Origin: Allobosea sp. WAO
GTDB lineage: Bacteria; Pseudomonadota; Alphaproteobacteria; Rhizobiales; Beijerinckiaceae
NCBI RefSeq assembly: GCF_001509835.1
Contig: NZ_JXTJ01000006.1
Coordinates: forward strand, 62,001-126,000
Direction of reading: 5' to 3'
DNA: 64,000 nt
Below, in pieces: positions 19,044 through 26,863 of the stretch (positions are counted from its first letter, which is position 1; the number at the start of each line of letters is the position of its first letter). The position numbers and the translations under genes were made by a program. The notes beneath the pieces are model-generated. The model ran no database searches and was not told the origin of the DNA. It saw only the letters and a list, made by a program, of their open reading frames with translations.

Positions 19044-20027
19044 CTACTTCTTCGCCTCCGGCTTGGCCGCCGGGTTCGGGTCCTTCGAGAAGCTGCGGAA
19101 GACCATGTCGGGCGAGGAGGTGTTGTGGCGCGAATGGGTGGCGCGGCCCATCCAGACATCGGTCGCCTTGCCGCCGGCGAAGGGCATCAGCGCTTCCTCG
19201 CGCCAGCCCTTGGCGCCGGGCTCGCGGATGGCGATGCGGGCGACGTCGTTGTTGAACTCGGTGACGTACATCGAGCGCAGGGCGGCGAAGGCCTTGCCGC
19301 CGGTCACCGGCTTGTCGAGCATGGCGTCGAGCACCATGCGGTCCTGGTCGACGCTGTCGAGCTTGAGCGTGCCGGAGGAGCCGTCCTTGAAGGCGAGGTT
19401 GAAGGATAGCGTCTTCGGGTCGAAGGCGATCTCCTTAATGTTGACGACGGGGCGCGCACCGTCCTGCTCGATCGGCCCGAACAGGAAGGAGGAGCCGTAG
19501 GCGGCAGCGGAGAGCTGCGGCGGCGGCAGCGGCCGGACGCGCCAGTAGCCGTCCTGCGGATAGACCACCAGCACCTCATAGGAGCCGGTCTTGCCGAGCT
19601 TCCAGAGCTGGACGAGGTGCAACCCCTTCTCGACGCGGTCGCCGACCCGGAAGGTGGTGTCCGCCGGGCGCCAGAAGCTCTCGAAGGTGTAGCCGACCAG
19701 CCAGTACTCGATGCTCTCGTAGAAGGTGATGCGCTGCGGCGGCACCGGCGACTTGTGGACGGGATCGCCACTCATGTCGCAATCGGTCCAGTCGGCATCC
19801 CAATTGTCGCGCAGCAGCCCGGCGATATAGGCCGGATGCGCCGCCTCGATGCGGAAACGCCGGACCTCGGGCGAGATCGCCTTGATGGTGACGTTGTCCT
19901 TCTCGGCGCAGAGCACCGGCTCCGACTCGTTCTTCACCTCGACGGCGACGTCGCTGGCGGCATGGCCGGTGGCGGCCGAGATCAGCAGGGCGAGCGAAAC
20001 GGCGAGCGGGCGGGCGAAGCTGAGCAT
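19044..20027 (-). CDS. Secreted protein of unknown function
   Basis: The 327-residue protein starts with a signal peptide (MLSFARPLAVSLALLIS then AATGHA-A). The mature part is rich in beta-prone sequence, with one Cys pair candidate (VLCAEKD and WTDCDMSG). I recognise no domain. Landmarks are YESIEYWLVGYTFESFWRP near residue 115 and a late segment TKATDVWM-type region. The start at 20027 is chosen because GAAGGA lies six bases before it; another ATG is at 20033. It is transcribed in the same direction as opgH and fkbM, 165 bases after fkbM, so a link to envelope glucan is possible but unproven. Confidence 0.7.
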   Translation of the reverse strand: MLSFARPLAVSLALLISAATGHAASDVAVEVKNESEPVLCAEKDNVTIKAISPEVRRFRIEAAHPAYIAGLLRDNWDADWTDCDMSGDPVHKSPVPPQRITFYESIEYWLVGYTFESFWRPADTTFRVGDRVEKGLHLVQLWKLGKTGSYEVLVVYPQDGYWRVRPLPPPQLSAAAYGSSFLFGPIEQDGARPVVNIKEIAFDPKTLSFNLAFKDGSSGTLKLDSVDQDRMVLDAMLDKPVTGGKAFAALRSMYVTEFNNDVARIAIREPGAKGWREEALMPFAGGKATDVWMGRATHSRHNTSSPDMVFRSFSKDPNPAAKPEAKK

Positions 20028-20192
20028 GTCCATCCTTCGAAAGCGGAGCGGGCCGCCATGGTGAGCAGGGCGAGATGAACGCAGGCTGGCTGGCGCCTGC
20101 CCGCATCCCCCTCGCTTCATAAAGAAGGCCACGCGTCGGCGGAAGCGCGTGGCGATCCTGCCTTGCCGGCCAAACCGTTCGGATTGCTGCCG

Positions 20193-20951
20193 TCAGCGCG
20201 GCAGAAATGCGTAGACGTCGCCGGAATTCGCGGCGTGCGGGAGGTCGCGCAGATAGCTGCCCATCGCCTCGGCACCGACGGCCTCGGGAAAGACGAGCGT
20301 CTGGCTTTCGCCGAGCGCGACATTGAAGCGGTAGGGGCCGAGCGCCTCGACCAGCGCGAGGCAGGCCTCGGCGACGTCGCGCTGGATGGTGGTGAATTCG
20401 AAGGAGAGCGCCGCCGGCGTCCGGGTCAATCCGGCGAGGACATGCGCCTCGAAGCCCTCGACGTCGACCTTGATGAAGGCCGGCAGGCCGTGCTGGCAGA
20501 TCAGCGCGTCGAGCGTGGTGCTGGGAACTTCGAGCTCGCGATCCCAGATCTGCTCGCGCCAGCCATCGGCATCGACGGCGGCGCCGACGAAATCCGTCGA
20601 GACGGTCGAGACCGTCGGGTTCGCGCTGTTGATCCTGAGCGTCACCGTGCCCGGCCGGTCGCCGCAGGCGGCCTCGACCAGCGTGACGTCGGGGTCGCGG
20701 CCATGGATCAGCCGGATGGCGCGGGCCGGGCCGGGCTGCGGTTCGAGCGCCACGACGCGGGCGCCGAGTCGGCGAAAACTGGAGATGCGGTCGCCGACAT
20801 GCGAGCCGATATCGAAGGCAAGGTCGCCAGCTTTCAGGAAGCGCGCATAGAGCGCGTCCATGGCGGCGTTGCGGGCGCTATCGCCATGGTAGACGCGCAG
20901 CGAGCGCGACAGGCTCTTGGCGGTGCCCCTGGGGTAGGCGACGGGCTTCAT
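20193..20951 (-). CDS. FkbM-family SAM-dependent methyltransferase
   Basis: The 252-residue protein has a Rossmann-type SAM site (LAFDIGSHVGDRIS near residue 45), an acidic strand end VVALEPQPG and the FkbM hallmark FIKVDVEGFEAHVLAGL near residue 165. It should O-methylate a sugar or similar hydroxyl. The start ATG at 20951 overlaps the stop of opgH (ATGA), so the enzyme is translationally coupled to the glucan synthase. Inference: it may modify the periplasmic glucan or its lipid-linked precursor, although FkbM proteins more often act on nodulation factors, antibiotics and glycans generally. A longer frame to 21656 is antisense-like in character and is excluded. Confidence 0.87.
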   Translation of the reverse strand: MKPVAYPRGTAKSLSRSLRVYHGDSARNAAMDALYARFLKAGDLAFDIGSHVGDRISSFRRLGARVVALEPQPGPARAIRLIHGRDPDVTLVEAACGDRPGTVTLRINSANPTVSTVSTDFVGAAVDADGWREQIWDRELEVPSTTLDALICQHGLPAFIKVDVEGFEAHVLAGLTRTPAALSFEFTTIQRDVAEACLALVEALGPYRFNVALGESQTLVFPEAVGAEAMGSYLRDLPHAANSGDVYAFLPR

Positions 20952-22774
20952 TTCGGCTCGTCCGCCTGGACGGCGACGAGCTCGGGCGGCGGGTCGAAAT
21001 CCTCGGGAATGCCGCAAAGGCCGCGGCGCGCGAACCAGCGCCCGAGCGCGGGGGAGGCGGTGAGCATGGCGAAGGGGATGGCGAGGACATAGCCGGCCGT
21101 CAGCGGCAGCGACCAGATCAGCACCGTCGGCGAGAGCAGAGCGAGCGTGCCGAAGATGTAGAGACCGAAGAGCAGATGCGGCCAGAGCCCCGCGAAGGCG
21201 GTGGCGAAGGAGAGGGCGTGGGCGTCGCGGGCCTGGCCGTTCCAGCCGATCTTCGCCTTGCCGAAGGCGAGGCCGACCATGAAGATCGTCGTGCGGAAGG
21301 TCGAGACCGCGCCCTGCAGGAAGGCGAAGACGACCTCGATCAGGGAGGAGACGAGGAAGCGCCCGGTGCCGCCATAGCGCTTCGTGCCGCCCTTGCTGAG
21401 CAGGATGTCGGCGAAGCCGGCGAGCTTCGGCGAAAGATACATGGCGAAGAACAGCACATAGAAGAAGGCGGCGAAGCCGGCCGGATAGGCGGCGAGGCCG
21501 CGATCCTCCCAGACCTTGAGCGGCAGGAGCGCGATCATCAGCGTCCAGGCCGGCAGGCCGATGAACATCAGGATCGCCCAGGCGAGCTGGAAGCGGCTCA
21601 TGAACTTGAGCCCCGGAATATCCATCAGCTTGAGATATTGCAGGTTGCCGAGGCACCAGCGCAGGTCGCGCTTGGCGAATTCGAGCATGGTCGGCGGGTT
21701 TTCCTCCCAGCTGCCCATCTCGACCGGCAGCACCCGGACCTCGTAGCCGGCGCGGCGCATCAGCGTCGCCTCGACCTGGTCATGGCTCATGACGGGGCCG
21801 CCTAGCGGCGGACCGCCGGGCAGGACCGGCAGATGGCATGCGTCACGGAAGGGCGCGATCCGGACCAGGGCGTTATGCCCCCAGAACGGTCCGCAATCGC
21901 CGATCCACCAGGCTGAGCCCATCGTATAGGGCCGCATGCCGTGGCGCATGCCGAACTGGAAAATGCGGGCAAAAGCGGACTTGCTCGGCATGCCAACCAC
22001 AAGGCTCTGCAGGATGCCGAGCTTCGGCAAGGCCTGCATCATCCGCGTCATCCTGACGATGGCGTCACCGGACATGACGCTATCGGCGTCGAGCGGCAGC
22101 ATCAGCTCGTAGCGGTCGCCCCAGCGCTCGCAGAAATCGCGGACATTGCCGGCCTTGTAGCCGGCATTGTCGGTGCGGCGGCGATAGGTCAGGCGCGAGG
22201 CGTCGCCGATCGTCGCGGCGAAGGCGGCGGCGAGCTTCTCCTCGGCCTCGGTCACGGCGGCGTCGTTGGTGTCGGAGAGCACGAAATAATCGAACCAGGC
22301 GCCTTCGCCGGTCGCGTCAAGGCTCTGCTTGACGATGGCGAGCCGGCGGAAGGCGCGGGCCGGGTCCTCGTTGCGCAAGGTCATCAGGATCGCCGTGCGG
22401 ATGGCGAGCGGCGTCGGTTCGTCGCCGGCCGCTGCGAAGGGCGCGACCCGCTCGAGCCCGTCCTCGACGCCATGCAGCAGCCAGAGGCCGATCGCTGCAT
22501 TCCAGAAGCCGAGCACCGTCCAGGGCGCGCCGACCAGGAAGGCGATGAAGATCACGATGTCGGCGAGGCTCCAGCCGCCGGCCACCAGCACATGGGCGAG
22601 GCCGTAGAGCAGGGCGGCGAGCGTCGCGAGGTTGAGACCTGCGACTAGCAGGCGGCGCAGGCGCAGCACCGCGGTGCGCTGCATGCCAGCCGGCGTGAAG
22701 CCTCTCTTGTCCCCGGCATCATTGCGCTCTTGCGCCGCCGCCTGGAACGTGTTCGGACCGGGGCGCTGGTTCAT
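20948..22774 (-). CDS. opgH: Glucans biosynthesis glucosyltransferase (MdoH/OpgH)
   Basis: The 608-residue inner-membrane protein has two N-terminal helices (about 40-100), a cytoplasmic GT2 domain, and five or six C-terminal helices. GT2 motifs include FVLSDTNDAAV, the metal/UDP site LPLDADSVMSGD, HDQVEATLMRRAGYEV and the acceptor motif KRDLRWCLGNLQYLKL. It builds the beta-1,2-glucan backbone of osmoregulated periplasmic glucans from UDP-glucose. The start at 22774 follows AGAGA; ATG 22789 is an alternative, and the frame to 23092 overlaps the divergent gene. E. coli OpgH is longer (about 850 residues). The usual partner opgG is not in the window; instead fkbM overlaps the 3' end. Confidence 0.88.
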   Translation of the reverse strand: MNQRPGPNTFQAAAQERNDAGDKRGFTPAGMQRTAVLRLRRLLVAGLNLATLAALLYGLAHVLVAGGWSLADIVIFIAFLVGAPWTVLGFWNAAIGLWLLHGVEDGLERVAPFAAAGDEPTPLAIRTAILMTLRNEDPARAFRRLAIVKQSLDATGEGAWFDYFVLSDTNDAAVTEAEEKLAAAFAATIGDASRLTYRRRTDNAGYKAGNVRDFCERWGDRYELMLPLDADSVMSGDAIVRMTRMMQALPKLGILQSLVVGMPSKSAFARIFQFGMRHGMRPYTMGSAWWIGDCGPFWGHNALVRIAPFRDACHLPVLPGGPPLGGPVMSHDQVEATLMRRAGYEVRVLPVEMGSWEENPPTMLEFAKRDLRWCLGNLQYLKLMDIPGLKFMSRFQLAWAILMFIGLPAWTLMIALLPLKVWEDRGLAAYPAGFAAFFYVLFFAMYLSPKLAGFADILLSKGGTKRYGGTGRFLVSSLIEVVFAFLQGAVSTFRTTIFMVGLAFGKAKIGWNGQARDAHALSFATAFAGLWPHLLFGLYIFGTLALLSPTVLIWSLPLTAGYVLAIPFAMLTASPALGRWFARRGLCGIPEDFDPPPELVAVQADEPK

Positions 22775-22835
22775 GGCGGTCTCTGTCATGCGATGGGCTG
22801 AGCTGAAGCTGCAGGGAACGTCGCGGAGGGTCAGC

Positions 22836-23834
22836 GTGATAGAACCGGCAAAGCCCGCCAAGGCAAGCGGCAAAGCGGCTGCGACCGCGCTCTGGTATGT
22901 CGGTCCGCGTGAATGCGCCCTGAACGATGTCGAATTGACGCAGCGCGGTGCCGAGGACTGCCTCGTCCGGACGCTGTGGAGCGGCATCAGCCGCGGCACG
23001 GAACGGCTGGTCTTCGAGGGGAGGGTGCCGCCCGCGGAGCATGAACGCATGCGGGCGCCGTTCCAGGAGGGGGCGTTCCCGTTCCCGGTCAAATACGGCT
23101 ACTGCGCCGTCGGGATTGTCGAGGAGGGGCCTTCGGCGCTGATCGGCGAGACGGTGTTCTGCCTGCATCCTCATCAGGATCGCTTCGTGGTGCCGGCGAG
23201 CCGTGTCGCGATCGTGCCGAAGGCCGTGCCGGCGCGGCGCGCCGTGCTCGCCGCCAACATGGAAACCGCGCTCAACGCGCATTGGGATGCCGGCTCCGGC
23301 CCGGCCGATCGCATCGTCGTGGTCGGTGGCGGCGTGCTCGGCCTGCTGACCGCCTTCATCGCCGCGCGGCTGCCGGGCGCAGAGGTGACATTGGTCGATG
23401 TCGATCCTGCCCGCGCTGCATTGGCAGAGGCGCTCGGCTTCGGCTTCGCTCTGCCACCAGACGCTCCGGGGGATGCCGACCTCGTCTTCCACGCCAGTGC
23501 CAGTGCGGCGGGGCTCGCGACTGCGATCGGCGCTGCCGGCTTCGAAGCCCGGATCGTCGAACTCAGCTGGTATGGCGAGGGCGCGGTCGCGGCCCCGCTG
23601 GGCGGGGCCTTCCATTCGAGGCGGCTGCAATTGGTTTCGTCGCAGGTCGGGCAGGTTTCGCCCTCGCGCCGGCCGCGCTTCGATTATGCCCGCCGGACGC
23701 AGGCGGCGCTCGCATTGCTGGCGGATGAGCGGCTCGATGCGCTGATCTCGGAGGAGATCGCATTCAGGGATGCGCCGGCGCATCTGCCGGCGCTGTTCGC
23801 CGGCAGCGGCATCACGGCGGTGCTGCGCTATTGA
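22836..23834 (+). CDS. MDR-superfamily dehydrogenase without catalytic-zinc ligands (BchC-like)
   Basis: The 332-residue protein is an MDR dehydrogenase. The nucleotide site is IVVVGGGVLGLLTAFIAA (about residues 166-183), with an Asp after the next strand (TLVDVDPA) that favours NAD. The usual zinc ligands (Cys in CGxD and the GHE motif) are missing. In their place it reads WSGISRGTERLVFEG and KYGYCAVG, resembling the SGISxGTE motif of BchC rather than zinc alcohol dehydrogenases. The GTG start at 22836 has GGAGG seven bases upstream. It heads a cluster in one direction with a PTPS-like gene, a GT4 and a methyltransferase. It is divergent from opgH across only about 60 bases. Confidence 0.85.
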   Translation: MIEPAKPAKASGKAAATALWYVGPRECALNDVELTQRGAEDCLVRTLWSGISRGTERLVFEGRVPPAEHERMRAPFQEGAFPFPVKYGYCAVGIVEEGPSALIGETVFCLHPHQDRFVVPASRVAIVPKAVPARRAVLAANMETALNAHWDAGSGPADRIVVVGGGVLGLLTAFIAARLPGAEVTLVDVDPARAALAEALGFGFALPPDAPGDADLVFHASASAAGLATAIGAAGFEARIVELSWYGEGAVAAPLGGAFHSRRLQLVSSQVGQVSPSRRPRFDYARRTQAALALLADERLDALISEEIAFRDAPAHLPALFAGSGITAVLRY

Positions 23835-23896
23835 CCTTGAAGGGTAGGCAGAAGCGCGCGACGGGCTTAAGCAGACTGCGCTGAAGGAGACTGCCC

Positions 23897-24298
23897 ATGT
23901 TTTCCGTCGAAGTCCGCGACCGCATCATGATCGGCCATTCGCTGCCCGATCCCTTCTTCGGCCCGGCGCAGGCCATGCATGGCGCGACCTTCGTCGTCGA
24001 TGTCGCCTTCTTCCGCGAGAACCTGACGCGGCACAACGTGGTCGTCGATATCGGCGCGGCGCTATCCGTGCTGAATGAGACGCTGAAGCCGCTGAACTAT
24101 AAGAATCTCGACACGCTGCCGCAGTTCCGGGACGTGCTGACCACCACCGAATTCCTCTGCAAGTACATCTTCGATGCGATGGCGGCGGCGGCCCGCTCCG
24201 GCAAGCTCGGCGCGGACGCGGCCGATCTCGCAAAGATCCGCGTCACCCTGCACGAGACCGACCTTGCCCGCGCCAGCTATGAGGGCGCGCTCGCGTGA
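23897..24298 (+). CDS. Atypical 6-pyruvoyl-tetrahydropterin synthase-like protein
   Basis: The 133-residue protein has the tunnelling-fold pattern of PTPS/QueD. H14 (IGHSL) and H28 (MHGATF) match two zinc-binding His, NTTEFL-like TTTEFLCKYIF matches the substrate PTxE motif (E85), and HETDLARASYEG at 119-130 provides the substrate Glu. Key positions differ: the third zinc His is A30, the catalytic Cys near residue 25 is absent, and the Asp-His dyad (LDHxxLN) is replaced by L66-N67-Y68. Canonical QueD activity is therefore unlikely without compensation. It follows the MDR gene by 62 bases and overlaps the GT4 start as GTGA. A second role in pterin-like chemistry is inferred. Confidence 0.85.
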   Translation: MFSVEVRDRIMIGHSLPDPFFGPAQAMHGATFVVDVAFFRENLTRHNVVVDIGAALSVLNETLKPLNYKNLDTLPQFRDVLTTTEFLCKYIFDAMAAAARSGKLGADAADLAKIRVTLHETDLARASYEGALA

Positions 24299-25347
24299 GC
24301 GAGATCGTCTTCGCCATCCCCGGCGATCTTACGCTGCCTACCGGCGGCTACGGTTATGATCGACGGCTGTTGGCGGAGTGGGAAGCGATGGGGGTGTCGG
24401 CACGCCATCTCGGACTCCCCGGCAGCTTCCCGGCGCCGAGCGAGGCCGATCTCGCCGAGACCGGCAGGGCGATCCTGTCGCAGCCCTATGAGAGCGTGCT
24501 GCTGATCGACGGGCTGGCCTATGGCGCCTTTCCGGAAGGCATCGCCGCCGGGCTCGCCGGACGCGTCGTCGCGCTGGTGCATCATCCGCTCGGCCTCGAG
24601 GCGGGCCTGCCCCCGGAGCGCGCCGCTGCCCTGCTGGCCAGGGAGACGGCGGCGCTGCGCTATGCCAGCGCAGTGATCGTAACCAGCCAGAGCACCAAGA
24701 GGCTGCTGGTCGCTGATTTCGACGTGCCGGAAGCCCGGATCACTGTGGCTGAGCCCGGCGTCGACCCGGCGCCGCGCGCCGTCGGCTCACAGGCGGGGGC
24801 GCCGCTGCAACTGCTGGCCGTGGGCTCGCTGGTGCCGCGCAAGGGCTATGACGTGCTGGTCGCGGCGCTTGCCGGGCTCGAGGATCGCAGCTGGCGCCTG
24901 ACCATCATAGGCGTGGCGGATCGCGCGCCCACGACCGCGGCGGCGCTTGCGGCCCAGATCGCGGAGGCGGGTCTTGGCGACCGTATCCATCTCGCCGGGG
25001 CGGTCGATCAGCCGTCGCTGGAAGCGGCCTATGCCGCCGCCGATCTCTTCGTCATGCCCTCGCTGTTCGAGGGCTACGGCATGGTGTTGACCGAAGCCCT
25101 GGCGCGCGGTTTGCCGATCCTATGCACCACCGGCGGAGCTGCCGCCGAGACGGCGCCGGATGCCGCCGCGCTCAAGGTTCCGCCCGGCGACATTGCCGCG
25201 CTGGGGGCTGGGCTCGTCCGCCTGCTCGACGATGCCGGGGAGCGCAGAAGCCGCTCCGATGCAGCCTGGCATGCAGCAGGTGCATTGCCGCGCTGGCGAG
25301 ACACCGCGACAATCGTCGCGCAAACCTGTGCGAAGGTGTCACCATGA
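24295..25347 (+). CDS. GT4-family glycosyltransferase
   Basis: The 350-residue protein has a GT-B fold. The N-domain contains PTGGYGYDRRL, a His-rich VALVHHPLGLE strand and TSQSTKRLL. The C-domain shows VGSLVPRKGYDVLV, a donor site YAAADLFVMPSLFEGYGMVLTEA (split here by sense) with the E-x7-E type motif, and TTGGAAAE. It transfers a sugar from a nucleotide donor to an unknown acceptor. The start is GTG overlapping the PTPS-like stop (GTGA) and the end overlaps the methyltransferase start (ATGA), so three gene products are probably made in fixed ratio. Given its neighbours the acceptor may be a pterin-like or redox-active small molecule; that is inference. Confidence 0.88.
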   Translation: MSEIVFAIPGDLTLPTGGYGYDRRLLAEWEAMGVSARHLGLPGSFPAPSEADLAETGRAILSQPYESVLLIDGLAYGAFPEGIAAGLAGRVVALVHHPLGLEAGLPPERAAALLARETAALRYASAVIVTSQSTKRLLVADFDVPEARITVAEPGVDPAPRAVGSQAGAPLQLLAVGSLVPRKGYDVLVAALAGLEDRSWRLTIIGVADRAPTTAAALAAQIAEAGLGDRIHLAGAVDQPSLEAAYAAADLFVMPSLFEGYGMVLTEALARGLPILCTTGGAAAETAPDAAALKVPPGDIAALGAGLVRLLDDAGERRSRSDAAWHAAGALPRWRDTATIVAQTCAKVSP

Positions 25348-26183
25348 GTGGATTCTCCCCGGACTGGCTCGCCTTGCGCGAGCCGGCCGACCATGCCGCC
25401 CGCAACCCGCAGGTGCTGGCTGCGGTCGGTGCCGCCTTTGCCAGTCGGCAGTCGCTGACCATCGTCGACCTCGGCTGCGGCGCGGGCTCGAATCTGCGCG
25501 GCACCTATTCTGCGCTGCCGGCGCGCCAGTACTGGACGCTGGTCGATTTCGACCCGGCCCTGCTGGCCGTGGCCCGCGAGCGCCTCACCGCCTGGGCCGA
25601 CGAGGCGGAGGCGCTGGGCGAGGAGCTGGTGCTGCGCAAGGGCGACAAGTCGCTGACCGTCGATTTCCGCAAGGCCGATCTCAACACCGATCTGGAATGG
25701 GTGCTCGGCTGGCAGCCGGACCTCGTCACCGCCGCCGCGCTGTTCGACCTGACCTCGGTACGCTGGCTCGAGCGTTTCGTCGCCTCGCTGGCGAGTCAGC
25801 GCCTGCCGCTCTACACCGCGCTGACCTATGACGGGCGTGAGAGCTGGGAGCCGGCCCACCCCGCCGATGCGAAGATGCTGGCCGCTTTCAACCACCACCA
25901 GCACAGCGACAAGGGTTTTGGCCCTGCCGCCGGCCCGGAAGCGACCGAGACGCTGGCGCAGGCCTTCCGCAAATCGGGCAGCGCCGTTACCGTGGGCGAG
26001 AGCCCCTGGGTGCTGGACGCCGGCAGCGCCGCGCTGACGCGCGAGCTCACGGCCGGCATCGCAGCGGCAGTGGCGGAGACCGGCCATGTCGATGCGGAGA
26101 CGATCGCGAGCTGGCTCGCGGCGCGTGCCAAGGCGGGTTCCGGCCGGATCGGCCATCAGGACCTCTGGGCCCGGCCGGTCTGA
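25344..26183 (+). CDS. Class I SAM-dependent methyltransferase
   Basis: The 279-residue protein has motif I VDLGCGAGSN near residue 38, an acidic motif II at TLVDFDPALLAV, and DLVTAAALFDLTS as motif IV. The C-terminal third contains NHHQHSDKGFGPAAG, a His-rich segment that may shape the substrate pocket. It closes the four-gene cluster, starting inside the GT4 stop codon (ATGA). It probably methylates the product of the preceding enzymes. A longer frame back to 25122 overlaps the GT4 gene and is ignored. The next gene, an acetyltransferase, follows after 68 bases and may or may not belong. Confidence 0.87.
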   Translation: MSGFSPDWLALREPADHAARNPQVLAAVGAAFASRQSLTIVDLGCGAGSNLRGTYSALPARQYWTLVDFDPALLAVARERLTAWADEAEALGEELVLRKGDKSLTVDFRKADLNTDLEWVLGWQPDLVTAAALFDLTSVRWLERFVASLASQRLPLYTALTYDGRESWEPAHPADAKMLAAFNHHQHSDKGFGPAAGPEATETLAQAFRKSGSAVTVGESPWVLDAGSAALTRELTAGIAAAVAETGHVDAETIASWLAARAKAGSGRIGHQDLWARPV

Positions 26184-26251
26184 CGCTGCTGGGGTTCGCG
26201 GCCACGACACGATTGCCATTTCATGCAAATTCCGCCATCCCGCTGCCGACC

Positions 26252-26752
26252 ATGACCTCCCTGCCTCTGACCATCCGCCAGGAACTGCCGGGCGACGCCG
26301 CGGCGATCGAGCGCCTGCATGAGCGCGCCTTCGGGCCGGGGCGCTATGCTCGCACCGCATTTCGCCTCCGAGAGGGCAGGCCACCGGACCCGGCGCTGTC
26401 CTTCGCCAGCCATGTCGGCACCTTCCTGGTCGGCTCGGTCCGAGTGACGCCGATCCTGGCGGGCGGCGGGCCGGGGTTAATGCTGGGACCGCTGACAGTC
26501 GATCCGGCCTTCGAGGGGCGCGGCATCGGCGCTGCGCTGATGAACGCGGCGATCGAGGCGGCGCGCGGCCAGGGCCATGAGCTGATCCTGCTGGTTGGCG
26601 ACGCGCCCTATTACGCGCGATTCGGCTTCAAGCCGGTGAAGCCCGGCCAGCTCGTCCTGCCCGGGCCGGCCGATCCCGGCCGCTTCCTGGCGCTGGAGCT
26701 CGTCGACGGCGTGTTGGCCAAGCGCAGCGGCGCGGTGGCGACGCTCAGATAG
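26252..26752 (+). CDS. GNAT-family N-acetyltransferase
   Basis: The 166-residue protein has the GNAT core: LTIRQELPGDAAAIERLHERAF at the N-terminus (first part), an LGPLTVDPAFEGRGIGAALM stretch with the acetyl-CoA loop GRGIG near residue 90, and LLVGDAPYYARFGF with the late Tyr typical of YhbS-like enzymes. Acetyl acceptor is unknown. The ATG at 26252 is preferred over 26213 because the domain begins directly after it. The gene lies 68 bases after the methyltransferase and could be part of that operon, but no overlap exists. A palindromic repeat follows. Confidence 0.83.
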   Translation: MTSLPLTIRQELPGDAAAIERLHERAFGPGRYARTAFRLREGRPPDPALSFASHVGTFLVGSVRVTPILAGGGPGLMLGPLTVDPAFEGRGIGAALMNAAIEAARGQGHELILLVGDAPYYARFGFKPVKPGQLVLPGPADPGRFLALELVDGVLAKRSGAVATLR

Positions 26753-26765
26753 GCAAGGGCGTTAT

Positions 26766-26851
26766 TCTCGGGCTCGACCCGAGAGTATCCTGACGAGAAG
26801 GCGGGGGCTGGAAACTCCTCCGGCCTGAGATGCTCGGGGCAAGCCCGAGCA
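26766..26851. repeat. Intergenic palindromic repeat, family B, copy 2
   Basis: Two hairpins lie in tandem: TCTCGGG-CTCGA-CCCGAGA (26766-26784) and TGCTCGGG-GCAAG-CCCGAGCA (26831-26851), both perfect. The element fills the space between the convergent acetyltransferase and VWA-protein genes. A similar paired unit is at 60811-60877. Confidence 0.85.
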
Positions 26852-26863
26852 TGACGGCGGTCG

